Source: Pyrobaculum arsenaticum DSM 13514
Lineage (GTDB): Archaea > Thermoproteota > Thermoprotei > Thermoproteales > Thermoproteaceae
Direction of reading: 5' to 3'
DNA length: 64,000 nt
Assembly (NCBI RefSeq): GCF_000016385.1
Contig: NC_009376.1
Location: 806,001-870,000, forward strand
Under the pieces are notes generated by a model. It was not told the origin of the DNA and did not search any database. It was given only the letters and a program-made list of their open reading frames with translations. Positions 25,550 through 33,793 of this stretch are shown piece after piece; positions within the stretch are counted from its first letter, which is position 1; every line of letters starts with the position of its first letter. The position numbers and the translations under genes were made by a program.

Positions 25550-26020
25550 ACGCTCTAATGAAAGTAGGAAACTTTAAACTTTACTATAAAAAGTGTACAC
25601 ATGATATATGTGATGGATAGAAAATATGAGCTTTGTACATACTTAATGTTCGGTTTACGCACCAACATTTGAGTACGCTCTCTAGACGGCGCTTGTACGT
25701 AATTTTTCTGATTACATAATCCAAGTAAGATAAACTATAAAAATTTTGTAAAAAGAATTCAAGTAAATAGTTTTACAATATATTTTTCATATAACCTAAA
25801 TACTGTGGAAACCTGACTCAGTGTCTCAAGAAAGGTCGAGTTATTGGAGTATTTGAGCTGTAGATGTGGCAAACGCCGTGGTTATGTGAATCTTGTTGTC
25901 TTGTATAAAGCGGGAATACGATTGGGTGTCTTGTATACTTCGTAGATTAGAAAGTCTCTAAAAATATTTCCTAAAACTTAACATGGAGAAAATATATTAA
26001 TGTCTATCGTGACGATCATC
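25550..26020. promoter_or_regulatory. Divergent regulatory region between the thiosulfate-reductase-type operon and a CBS gene
   Basis: An AT-rich 470-bp gap. On the minus side two TATA-like elements precede ATG 25549: GTTTAAAGTTT (25569-25579) and CTTTTTATAG (25585-25594); the palindrome GTGTACAC (25593-25600) abuts the second. On the plus side AAATATATTAAT (about 25987-25998) precedes the CBS gene. An open stretch at 25835-25945 could encode a 36-residue peptide with CRCGKRRG, which may be a gene remnant. Nothing else was recognised. Confidence 0.5.
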
Positions 26021-26407
26021 ATGAAGTGTAGGGATGTAATGTCGCATCCTCCAATTACGGTGACTCCGGATAAAACGTTGGAAGAGGCTACTGAGCTCTT
26101 GGCGAAACACGACATCGGGCTCTTGGTGGTTGTGGAGAGGGACAACCCGAGACGCCCCATTGGCGTCCTTTCCGAGCGCGATGTTGTTAGGGCCATTGCG
26201 TGGAAAGCCCCGCTCACCGTCACCGTCAGGGAGGCCGGCACCTTCAGCGGTCTGCTGTACGTTTACGCCGATGATCCTGTTGAGAAGGCTCTTGAGACCA
26301 TGCTCAAATACGGCGTTAGGCACGTCCTCGTCTTGGAACAAAACGGCGATTTACTCGGCGTGATATCGATGAGGGATTTGGTGAAGTACTGCAAGCTTAG
26401 TATATAA
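26021..26407 (+). CDS. CBS-domain (Bateman) protein
   Basis: About 128 residues comprising two CBS repeats and nothing else: MSHPPITVTPDKTLEEATEL with GVLSERDVVRAI, then VYADDPVEKALETMLKYGVR with GVISMRDLVKYC. Such pairs bind adenine nucleotides or S-adenosyl compounds and act as energy sensors. The ATG at 26021 fits a TATA element centred about 27 bp upstream; an ATG at 26000 is in frame. A close relative, truncated by the window edge, is at 63701-64000. Its target is unknown. Confidence 0.85.
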   Translation: MKCRDVMSHPPITVTPDKTLEEATELLAKHDIGLLVVVERDNPRRPIGVLSERDVVRAIAWKAPLTVTVREAGTFSGLLYVYADDPVEKALETMLKYGVRHVLVLEQNGDLLGVISMRDLVKYCKLSI

Positions 26408-26427
26408 AGCCCGGTCACGGTTTTTCC

Positions 26428-26643
26428 GTGGAGGAGGTTTTAGAAGCTTTGGAAGAGGCTAGGAGGATTAGGAGGGAGCGCGCCGACTGGCAGTTCATAG
26501 AGAGCCTACCGCCTAAGCTCAGGGCCGCCCTTAGGTACTACATCGAGACTGGCGATATATACGTCGCCTCCCGCATAGCTGGCATAACAGTCGACGAGTT
26601 TAACGAGCTTAGAATAAGGGCCCGTGTTCCCAGCGTCACGTGA
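26428..26643 (+). CDS. Antitoxin-like protein of a PIN toxin module, first copy
   Basis: A 71-residue protein starting at GTG. A charged helix (EEARRIRRERADWQFIESLP) precedes a helix-turn-helix-like end (YYIETGDIYVASRIAGITVD, ELRIRARVP) similar to UPF0175-type antitoxins paired with PIN nucleases. It overlaps the PIN gene by 20 bp, as expected for a toxin-antitoxin operon. A nearly identical N-terminal half is encoded after the toxin at 27133-27354. Confidence 0.65.
   Translation: MEEVLEALEEARRIRRERADWQFIESLPPKLRAALRYYIETGDIYVASRIAGITVDEFNELRIRARVPSVT
26451..26499 (+). repeat. 49-bp direct repeat, copy 1
   Basis: An exact match to 27162-27210, covering the codons for the EEARRIRRERADWQFI segment of both antitoxin genes. 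Sequence identity is complete over 49 bases and then falls sharply, which suggests gene conversion or a recent recombination event between the two copies. Confidence 0.9.
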
Positions 26644-27154
26644 GGCAATTGCCGACACCTCCTTTCTAGTAGACTGGGCGAGGTACTCAAAAAGAGACGT
26701 CTTGTTTAGGCTTTTCAACGTGGTGTATGTACCGGAGTCCGTGTTGCGGGAGCTACGGCTACCGCCCGCAGTAGACTGGGTGTCCGAGGGCCTCGCCGCG
26801 GATAAAATGGCGCTTTTCACCGAGACCTCGGATGTGGAGGCGACTGCCAGGCGACTAATGGCAGAGAGCCGCCAAAAGCCCGTCAAGAGGATAGACTACC
26901 CAGAGCCCGTCTGCCTCGCGGCGGGCTTGAAGTTCGGCTACGTTGTGTTGACTGAAAACGGGGGTGCATACTTCGCCCCGCGTATCCTCGGCCTGAACGT
27001 CGCGGTGTGGAGATCCTTCGAGGTTATTGTAGAGGCCTGGCGCCGTGGGTACGTGGAAGACGTAGTCCAAGAACTAAGGCGGTATGAGGAGGAGACATAT
27101 CATTTATTTAGGAGAAGGGATTGGGAGTTTATATGCAGGATAGCGAAGTGCTAG
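26624..27154 (+). CDS. PIN-domain nuclease, probable toxin
   Basis: A 176-residue protein. The first PIN acidic residue lies in AIADTSFLVDWARY, with further acidic residues at VPESVLRELRLPP and PEPVCLAAGLKFGYVVLTEN, giving the Mg2+-dependent RNase site of the family. A C-terminal helical extension (WRRGYVEDVVQELRRYEEET) is longer than in minimal VapC toxins. It lies between two antitoxin-like genes and overlaps both. The GTG start at 26624 keeps the coupling with the first antitoxin. Confidence 0.75.
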   Translation: MFPASREAIADTSFLVDWARYSKRDVLFRLFNVVYVPESVLRELRLPPAVDWVSEGLAADKMALFTETSDVEATARRLMAESRQKPVKRIDYPEPVCLAAGLKFGYVVLTENGGAYFAPRILGLNVAVWRSFEVIVEAWRRGYVEDVVQELRRYEEETYHLFRRRDWEFICRIAKC

Positions 27155-27354
27155 AGTGGGAGGAAGAGGCTAGGAGGATTAGGAGGGAGCGCGCCGACTG
27201 GCAGTTCATAAGCTCGTTACCGCCGCGGCTAAGAGCGGCAGTCAAGCTGTTTATAGAAACTGGCGACATTAGGCTTGCCCAGAGCATCTCGGGCCTCGAC
27301 TACGATGATTTCAGAGAGCTTCTCAGAAAGGCACGGGTTCCAGTAGTCCTCTAA
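27133..27354 (+). CDS. Antitoxin-like protein, second copy
   Basis: About 73 residues from the ATG at 27133, which overlaps the PIN gene by 22 bp. The helix EEARRIRRERADWQFISSLP is the same as in the first copy apart from the end, while the C-terminal part (LFIETGDIRLAQSISGLDYD, ELLRKARVPVVL) has diverged. There is no second toxin immediately downstream: the next gene, 107 bp on, is a nucleotidyltransferase. It may therefore be an extra antitoxin for the same PIN protein or an orphan. Confidence 0.65.
   Translation: MQDSEVLEWEEEARRIRRERADWQFISSLPPRLRAAVKLFIETGDIRLAQSISGLDYDDFRELLRKARVPVVL
27162..27210 (+). repeat. 49-bp direct repeat, copy 2
   Basis: The second exact copy of the 49-base segment at 26451-26499, 711 bp away in the same orientation. 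Recombination between the copies would delete the PIN toxin and leave one hybrid antitoxin. Confidence 0.9.
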
Positions 27355-27461
27355 AGACAAAATTCTGTTATGCGACAAAGGGCCTCAACCGTCAAGGTGT
27401 GGTATTTAGTCGAAGTGCAGTGTACCGTGCTTAGGTTAATAAAGCCCCCGCAGGTATTTGC

Positions 27462-27872
27462 GTGGGCGTAGAAGTCTTGAAGAGCTTCCCCTGGAGGGAA
27501 TACGGAGTCGTATTCGCCGTGTTGTTTGGCTCCCGGGCTCGGGGAAGGGCGTTTAAGGGCGATTGGGATATTGCCGTGTGGCTAACCGACGTCGAGAAGG
27601 ACGTCGATCTGCTCTCTGGTCTGGCGAAGTTTCTCAAAGTGCGCGAAGACAACATAGACCTGGTGGTCCTTAACGACTACGAAGGCCTCCCATGTACACT
27701 GGTAATAGAAATTTTGGGAAAGGGCGTAGCCGTGTATTACAGGGACTTAGGCGAGTACCTAGACATAAAGCTCAAGGTTTTAAAACCCTGTTTCGACTTC
27801 ATGATAGACGCCGAGAAACTTAATTTACTGGGCGTTCAGATAAGCGCCGTATTAGGGAAATGGGGGCAATAG
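27462..27872 (+). CDS. MNT-type nucleotidyltransferase (antitoxin of a HEPN-MNT pair)
   Basis: A 136-residue minimal nucleotidyltransferase with the motif LFGSRARGRAFKGDWDIAVW, i.e. GSxxxG with the DxD metal-binding pair, and a third acidic position in NIDLVVLND. MNT proteins of this kind neutralise HEPN RNases, in characterised pairs by adenylylating a tyrosine. The gene starts at GTG and overlaps the HEPN gene by 13 bp. The TATA-like TTAATAAAG lies about 25 bp upstream. Confidence 0.85.
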   Translation: MGVEVLKSFPWREYGVVFAVLFGSRARGRAFKGDWDIAVWLTDVEKDVDLLSGLAKFLKVREDNIDLVVLNDYEGLPCTLVIEILGKGVAVYYRDLGEYLDIKLKVLKPCFDFMIDAEKLNLLGVQISAVLGKWGQ

Positions 27873-28273
27873 AGCGTTTGCTCAAACAATTGCTCCACTA
27901 CACAGCACTGCTAGACGGGATAGGGGTCGGCGATTTAGAAGACGTCTACAAGTACTTCTCCGCAGTGTATCTCCTCCAAGCACAAGCCCAGTCACTTATC
28001 GATATAGTTTCTAGAGCCGCCTCTGCGCTTGGCTTTGAAGTGGAGGGCTACATAGATGCAGGTGGCAAATTAGCGAGGGCGGGTCTCCTAAGCGACGACG
28101 AGTTTAACAGATACAAGACAGTGGTCAGGTTTAGGAACATAGTAATCCACCAGTACGCCGCTGTGGATATAGGCGTGATTCGCAGGATAATTGGCAAGAG
28201 GGAGTACAGAGAAGTAGCTAAAATCGCAGTTAAGCTTGTCGAAGAGCTTCGCAGACGCGGCGTCGACCCCTAG
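27860..28273 (+). CDS. HEPN-domain RNase toxin (DUF86/HepT type)
   Basis: A 137-residue helical protein with RNIVIHQY, an exact RX4HXY motif of catalytically competent HepT toxins, in which the arginine and histidine cleave RNA and the tyrosine is the target of the antitoxin. The other conserved part is YFSAVYLLQAQAQSLIDI. It is translationally coupled to the MNT gene upstream. Together they form a complete toxin-antitoxin module. Confidence 0.88.
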   Translation: MGAIERLLKQLLHYTALLDGIGVGDLEDVYKYFSAVYLLQAQAQSLIDIVSRAASALGFEVEGYIDAGGKLARAGLLSDDEFNRYKTVVRFRNIVIHQYAAVDIGVIRRIIGKREYREVAKIAVKLVEELRRRGVDP

Positions 28274-28333
28274 ATGCACCCCCCTTCGCGAGCCGTCTGC
28301 CGCCTTTGCGCCCTCTGCGGTGTGCGCCACTCG

Positions 28334-28543
28334 CTATCCCGCACGGCTAGCCGTTATTTCAGCCGCTTGAGCGCCATCTCCACAACTCTGCGGTGTGGGG
28401 GTTGCCAGGCGTGTTCCCTCACCCCTCAGCAACGCTGTCTTCCCGCAACCCTCTGGGCCGTAAGCCACAAGCGGTACGGAGAGGTAGCGACTCGCCATGT
28501 CCAACAGCCTAGCAAGTTCAAGCTGGCGGTTTGAAAAACACAC
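28334..28543 (-). pseudogene. Fragment of an archaeal P-loop ATPase
   Basis: The first 45 residues (FSNRQLELARLLDMASRYLS, then VPLVAYGPEGCGKTALLRG) are the N terminus and Walker A of the archaeal ATPase family. The Walker B and the remaining 300 or so residues are missing; the frame runs out through unrelated sequence and a stop. On the opposite frame nearby, short pieces such as RVVEMALKRLK suggest the distal end survives out of frame. The gene appears internally deleted. Confidence 0.6.
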
Positions 28544-28768
28544 ATAACGCCCCAGAAACCTCAGGCGGAAGCCGCAGTCCAGCTAAATGTTTTAAGAAAG
28601 TTTATAAATGTCGTTCCTTACCTAGAAGACACCAACTCCGGAATAGCATATGGGCGAGGTTTCTAGATCGATTATATCTATGACTCCCGATACCTGCAGT
28701 TGGCGGAAGCATCTGCTATGCTCAGAAGCCGTGGCGCATAAGTTTAATAGGAAGGCGTAGTGTCAACG

Positions 28769-29313
28769 GTGGCAGAAGACGTAGTCATCTCCATTGTGGG
28801 GCTGGCGGTTTCAGTCGTCGGAGTGTTAGGTAGTGCGTTGTGTTGGCTTGGGAAGAAGTTTAAAGAAGTGGAGGTGCGGTTTAAGGAGGTAGAGAAGAGG
28901 TTTGGGATTATTGAGAAGAAGTTTGAAGCCATGGACAGGAGATTTGAGGAGTTTGCCGAAATCTTACCACCTTTGCAGACTCGGTTAGGTTGGCCGTCGT
29001 GGCTATGAACTCCGCCGTGATTGAGCTCCACGGCCTAAAGGGTTTGATAACGCCAAGCGAGGCGACGCACTTGACTCGCGCGAGGTAAGCCCAATCCTAT
29101 TAAGCAAAGAGGGGCCGAATTTATTAGATCTGTTTTCGCCTAAGGCCGATATCGACAAGATAACTGTAGAGGAGCTTGAGAAAGTCGCCGAGATAGCAAA
29201 ACGTTGGTGGTATGAAGAACTTGCCTATAAGATGTTCATAAATGCCTGGGTGCTCAGAGCTTACAAATTGTTCAGCGGAAAGCCGCATGGCGGAACTTCC
29301 TCTAACTGTTAAT
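28769..29313 (+). pseudogene. Frameshifted membrane coiled-coil protein gene
   Basis: Three consecutive frames together spell one protein: a membrane helix and coiled coil (VVISIVGLAVSVVGVLG, FKEVEVRFKEVEKRFGIIEK) up to about 28977, then RLAVVAMNSAVIELHGLKGL in a second frame, then VEELEKVAEIAKRWWYEELA and MFINAWVLRAYKLF to the stop at 29311-29313 in a third. Two single-base-type shifts break it. The architecture resembles the intact gene at 20944-21510. A TATA-like AAGTTTAATA lies about 24 bp before GTG 28769. Confidence 0.75.
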
Positions 29314-29509
29314 TCTATCCTCTGGTTACCGCGTGGTCTGATGTGGCGTAAAATAATACCGCAAAGACGACACTGTGTGCACTTCAACTTGTTGTACGCC
29401 TTATTCCGAGCTCTAGCTTGAAGCGAGTTTCAACGGCTATTGCCATTGTCGGTTAAACCTATCAGCGATTTAAAAAAGGCTCAGTTAAAGGGCAAGGGGG
29501 TTAAAAAGG

Positions 29510-31579
29510 CTATCCGATAACTCTTACGACGTCTTTTACAGACACTACCGCGACGACCTTGTCGCCGTCCACCACGGGGAGGTGCCTAATGTTGTGCTTC
29601 ACCATCAGCTCGGCGGCGTCTCTCAACGTGGCGTCTTTACCTATTGTTATGGGTTTTGAGTTCATAACCGTGGCCACCGGCGCCGACAAGTCAATCCCCC
29701 TCGTCGCAAGTTTTAACACATCGCTTTCTGAAAGCACGCCCACCAGCTTGCCGCCGCTGACGATGGGCAGGAAGCCAATGTTGTTCTTCGCCATGAGATC
29801 CACGGCCTCCTTCAACGTGGTCTCAGGGCTTATGGTCATGAGCTCTCTCGGCGCAGCGTCGGCCACGGAGAAGCGCAGAGCAACCTTCTTCTTGAACGCG
29901 CTCTTCAGCCCCAGGGCCTCGTTTATCAGCTCCCTAGCCTCCACTATGCCCACCACCTCGCTCCCTTTGCAAATCGGCACGGCCCTGACGTTGTACTGCT
30001 CCAACGCGACGAAGACCTCAGTCACCGGGTGATCAGCTTGTATACACGGCACCTTCACGGCGTAGTTAACTGCCGGCTCTTCCATCTTCGCGCCGGCGCT
30101 CAGCGCCCTAATCAAGCAACGCGTGCCGAAGATACCAGCAACGCTACCTACTAACACGGCGTATTTGCTCCCAGTAGAGGCTAAGGCAGATACAACCTCC
30201 CTAATAGGGGCGGTCGCCGGCAGGGTGACTGTCTTCTTGGCGAACTTCTCGGCGGCGAACTCGGCCCAGATCCTAGTACCAAGCGTCTCTGGACCCCTTA
30301 ACAGATACCACAAGGCCATTACCATCGGCACCACCGTCGAGTACATTAGGGTGGAGATGTAGATGTTTTTAGTAGCTGAATATAGCCACGTAATTACAAA
30401 CGGCGTCAGCCCTCCGGTTATGCCGTAGCCGAGGTTGTAGGCCAGAGACACGGCGGAAAGCCTAATCCTCGCTGGGAATAGCTCTAGGAGAAACGCCGAC
30501 ATGGCGCCGCTGTAGCCGATCCCGTTGAACAGGGTCATGGACCAGAACAACAGCCACATAGCTGTTAGGTCTTTCTGCGGCCCCACCTGGTCAATTAACC
30601 AGAAGGCTATGGGGAACCACAGCGCGTTGCCGTAGATACCCAAGAGTAGAATCGGCTTCCTCCCGATCTTATCCGATAAGTAGCCGAAGAGCGGGTAAGT
30701 CCAAAGAGCGGCGTAGGTGGCCGTGGATAATAGGGCGCTGGCAGTGGCCGCGTCTACATAGTTCCGGAAGTTGGGGCCGATGTAGTAGGTGTTGAATAGC
30801 TGGTTGGTGTACCAAATTGGGCCGTGGGCACCGACGACGCCTATCCACGCAAGCAACACGAGAGGCAGATAGCGGGCTGAGAACACCTCTCTTATAGGCG
30901 CAGAGGTGACCCTCCGCACTGCTTTCAACATGGAGAACACAGGCGTCTCCTTGTAGAAGAGATGCATTACCAAGACCACGACAAACACAACGATACCGGC
31001 CACGATGAAGTTAAGGCGCCAGCCCCAAGCTTCGTAGGCCTGCTTGCCGAGCATCGTGGAGAAGAGCCATATTAGAGCGCCGACTGTCGCCATGCCCGCG
31101 GCCGGCGTGGTGAACAAGAACCCGGTGAAGAGCCCCCTGCGGTGTTCCGGCACAAATTCTCCCAGGTAGGTGATGGCCGCGCCGTAGCCCCCGCCCAGTG
31201 CTAGGCCCTGGACTATTCTGAGGAGGAACACGCCTACGGAAGCCAAGACCCCTATCTCGGCGTAGCCCGGCAACAGGCCTATGCCGAGAGTGCCCGCCAG
31301 CATGAGTGACATCGCTGTGATAAAGGCAACTTTTCTGCCGAACTGGTCGCCGATTTTGCCGAAAAGAATCGCCCCAAGAGGCCTAAACAAAAATCCTATC
31401 GCCAATGCGGCGAATGACGCAAGTAGAGAGGCTATGGGGTCTTTCGACGGGAAATAGACCTTAGCTACGGTTCCCGCCAGCAGCGCATATGTGTAGAAGT
31501 CGACCCATTCTAAAAACGCTCCGGACCACGCAACGGCGGCGACGCCGGCGACTTGCCTAAAGCTTACTTGCACGCTCAT
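29510..31579 (-). CDS. MFS transporter fused to four CBS domains
   Basis: A 689-residue fusion. Residues 1 to about 430 form a 12-helix major facilitator of the metabolite:H+ symporter type (GKIGDQFGRKVAFITAMSLM, LEWVDFYTYALLAG, GYLSDKIGRKPILLLG). The rest contains four CBS repeats, the last two being the clearest (LMTISPETTLKEAVDLMAKN and VMNSKPITIGKDATLRDAAE). CBS pairs bind AMP/ATP, so transport is probably gated by energy state. The start overlaps the acetyl-CoA synthetase stop (ATGA), suggesting uptake of acetate or another short organic acid; the substrate is inferred. Confidence 0.85.
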   Translation of the reverse strand: MSVQVSFRQVAGVAAVAWSGAFLEWVDFYTYALLAGTVAKVYFPSKDPIASLLASFAALAIGFLFRPLGAILFGKIGDQFGRKVAFITAMSLMLAGTLGIGLLPGYAEIGVLASVGVFLLRIVQGLALGGGYGAAITYLGEFVPEHRRGLFTGFLFTTPAAGMATVGALIWLFSTMLGKQAYEAWGWRLNFIVAGIVVFVVVLVMHLFYKETPVFSMLKAVRRVTSAPIREVFSARYLPLVLLAWIGVVGAHGPIWYTNQLFNTYYIGPNFRNYVDAATASALLSTATYAALWTYPLFGYLSDKIGRKPILLLGIYGNALWFPIAFWLIDQVGPQKDLTAMWLLFWSMTLFNGIGYSGAMSAFLLELFPARIRLSAVSLAYNLGYGITGGLTPFVITWLYSATKNIYISTLMYSTVVPMVMALWYLLRGPETLGTRIWAEFAAEKFAKKTVTLPATAPIREVVSALASTGSKYAVLVGSVAGIFGTRCLIRALSAGAKMEEPAVNYAVKVPCIQADHPVTEVFVALEQYNVRAVPICKGSEVVGIVEARELINEALGLKSAFKKKVALRFSVADAAPRELMTISPETTLKEAVDLMAKNNIGFLPIVSGGKLVGVLSESDVLKLATRGIDLSAPVATVMNSKPITIGKDATLRDAAELMVKHNIRHLPVVDGDKVVAVVSVKDVVRVIG

Positions 31580-33588
31580 GGTCCAGCCATTTCCGCCTTT
31601 AGCTCTTCGTACGCCTTCTTTGCCTCCTCAACAGAGGTCTCGTCCTCGAGGGTCGTCACGTCGCCCAGCGGAGCGCCTGTAGCCACAGCCTTTAGCAGAC
31701 GGCGCATTATCTTGCCTGAGCGCGTCTTAGGCAACTTAGTGACGAAGAATATCTGCGCTGGCTCCGCTATGGGGCCTATGCTCTTCCTTATGTGTTCTCT
31801 TAACTCCTTGCGTAGCTCTTCGGTGGGGGTTACCCCCTGCTTCAACACGACAAACGCAATGGGTACTTCGCCCTTTATGGCGTCGGGCACTCCTACCACC
31901 GCCGCCTCGGCGACGGCGGGGTGGGCAACGAAGGCCGACTCCAGCTCGTAGGTACCGAGGCGGTGGCCGGCTACCTTTATCACCTCGTCGGCCCTCCCCA
32001 ACACCCATATGTAGCCGTCCTTGTCCTTAATAGCGTAGTCGCCGACGTAGAACATGCCAGGGAACCTAGACCAGTAAGTCTTCACATAGCGCTCGGGGTC
32101 GCCCCAAATGCCGTGGAGCATGCCTGGCCACGGCTTCTTGATGACCAAGTATCCCTTCACTCCGGGGGGGACTGGGTTCCCGTTTTCATCTACGACATCA
32201 ACCTCAAAACCTGGTAGCGGCGGTCCGTTTGTGCCCGGCTTCATTGGTACTAGGTAGAGGCCCGGCGCGTGGCTAATCACTATGCCGCCTGTCTCTGTCA
32301 TCCACCAAGTAGATCCAAAGGCCACCTTCTCGTTGCCGAGAACTCTGTAGGCCCATCTCCACGCCTCGGGGTTTATCGGCTCGCCGACGCTGTGTATAAT
32401 GCGGAGGGTTGACAAGTCGTGCTTCCCCGGCCAAGCCTCGCCGTAGCGCATAAACATACGTATGGCCGTGGGCGACGTGTATAGTATCGTCACTCCGTAG
32501 CGCTCTATTATAGACCACCACCTGTCGGGCTGTGGGTAGTCGGGTGCGCCCTCGTATATTATCTCAGTGGTGCCCATGAGCAGAGGCCCCAACACCACGT
32601 AGCTGTGCCCCGTCACCCAGCCAATATCCGCTGTGCACCAGTATATGTCGTCATCTCTAATATCAAATACCCACTTCATAGTGGCATAAACGTGGACAGC
32701 CCACCCACCGGTGTCGTGAACAATGCCCTTGGGCTTCCCAGTAGTGCCAGATGTGTAGAGGATGAACGACGGGTGCTCGCTTTCCACAGGCTCAGGCTCG
32801 ATGTAGGTATTGGGCGGTATGCCTTGCATCAGCCGGTTCCACCAGAAGTCGCGGCCCTCGGTCATTGGCACATCCTTTAGTCCAAGTCTAGGTAGCACAA
32901 TGACGTTTTCCACACCAGGCGCTTTTTCGAGCGCTGAGTCTACTACTTCTTTTAGTCTTACCACTTTGCCTCTGCGCCAGAATCCGTCAGCTGTTATGAC
33001 AATACGGGATTGGGAGTCGTTTATGCGCTCTGCTAAAGCGTCGGCGGAGAAACCTGAAAATACGACGTTGGTGATAGCCCCTATTCTCCAAGCGGCGAGC
33101 ATCGTAATAGGGAGCTCCGGCACCATTGGGAGGTACAGTGTCACTCTGTCGCCTTTTTTAACGCCGAAGTTGCATTTAAGCATACAAGCCACGCGGTTCA
33201 CCTCGCGGAAGAGGTCGTAGTACGTCAGTTTTCTACGATCTATCGGGTATCCGCTCTCATCAAGAGGTTCGCCTTCCCACTCTATTGCCAGTTTGTTCTT
33301 ACGCCACGTCTTTACATGCCTATCGACGGCAAGGTAGGAGAGGTTAAGCCTACCTCCAACGAACCACTTATAAAACGGCGGGTTAGAAGCGTCCAGCACC
33401 TTGTCCCAAGGCTTAAACCACTCTAGTTCTTTAGCTACACTTTCCCAGAAACTTTCCAGGTTTTCTATTGCTTGTTGATGGAATTTGAAATATGTGTCTA
33501 TTGGGGTATATTTGTGGCGCCACTTGTCGTTCAGTACATATTCATCAAAGGGTAGCTCGGTCTCTTTTTCTAAGCTTTTTAATGACAT
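31576..33588 (-). CDS. acs: AMP-forming acetyl-CoA synthetase
   Basis: A 670-residue enzyme that converts acetate, ATP and CoA into acetyl-CoA, AMP and pyrophosphate. Motifs present are the AMP-binding loop ILYTSGTTGKPKGIVH, the ACS-type WWMTETGG region, GRADEVIKVAGHRLGTYE, and the C-terminal KTRSGKIMRRLL with the acetylatable lysine. The N-terminal ACS extension (WFVGGRLNLSYLAVDRH) is present. A CATTTAAAAATG box lies about 28 bp before the ATG. Propionate or related acids could also be substrates. Co-transcribed with the MFS-CBS transporter. Confidence 0.92.
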   Translation of the reverse strand: MSLKSLEKETELPFDEYVLNDKWRHKYTPIDTYFKFHQQAIENLESFWESVAKELEWFKPWDKVLDASNPPFYKWFVGGRLNLSYLAVDRHVKTWRKNKLAIEWEGEPLDESGYPIDRRKLTYYDLFREVNRVACMLKCNFGVKKGDRVTLYLPMVPELPITMLAAWRIGAITNVVFSGFSADALAERINDSQSRIVITADGFWRRGKVVRLKEVVDSALEKAPGVENVIVLPRLGLKDVPMTEGRDFWWNRLMQGIPPNTYIEPEPVESEHPSFILYTSGTTGKPKGIVHDTGGWAVHVYATMKWVFDIRDDDIYWCTADIGWVTGHSYVVLGPLLMGTTEIIYEGAPDYPQPDRWWSIIERYGVTILYTSPTAIRMFMRYGEAWPGKHDLSTLRIIHSVGEPINPEAWRWAYRVLGNEKVAFGSTWWMTETGGIVISHAPGLYLVPMKPGTNGPPLPGFEVDVVDENGNPVPPGVKGYLVIKKPWPGMLHGIWGDPERYVKTYWSRFPGMFYVGDYAIKDKDGYIWVLGRADEVIKVAGHRLGTYELESAFVAHPAVAEAAVVGVPDAIKGEVPIAFVVLKQGVTPTEELRKELREHIRKSIGPIAEPAQIFFVTKLPKTRSGKIMRRLLKAVATGAPLGDVTTLEDETSVEEAKKAYEELKAEMAGP

Positions 33589-33611
33589 GTTAAGATGCGA
33601 TACAAATCATT

Positions 33612-33622
33612 TTTAAATGTAA
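33612..33622 (-). promoter_or_regulatory. TATA-like box of the acs operon
   Basis: ATTTAAAAATG on the minus strand is centred about 28 bp from the acs ATG. The remaining intergenic DNA to 33793 is very AT-rich and shows no further gene-like sequence. Confidence 0.55.
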
Positions 33623-33793
33623 CTGAAATTATAAATTTTGATAAATTACGGTACACGTAGATTTTTAATACTAAATGAGAAAAATAAAAAGATCTCAAAA
33701 AGTTAATATGTTTTTAAGCTAGTAACTTTTTTACACTCATTTACAATATATTTTACTTGTACAATTTAATCTCTATATTTATGATATGTTTGC

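Noticed and set aside
25835..25945. Short open frame with CRCGKRRG in the divergent intergenic region
   Set aside because: Only 36 codons, no start codon with a promoter, no matching neighbour. It may be a remnant, but a gene cannot be supported.
26451..27210. CRISPR-like repeats
   Set aside because: The 49-bp repeat occurs only twice, 711 bp apart and inside coding genes, with no spacer pattern.
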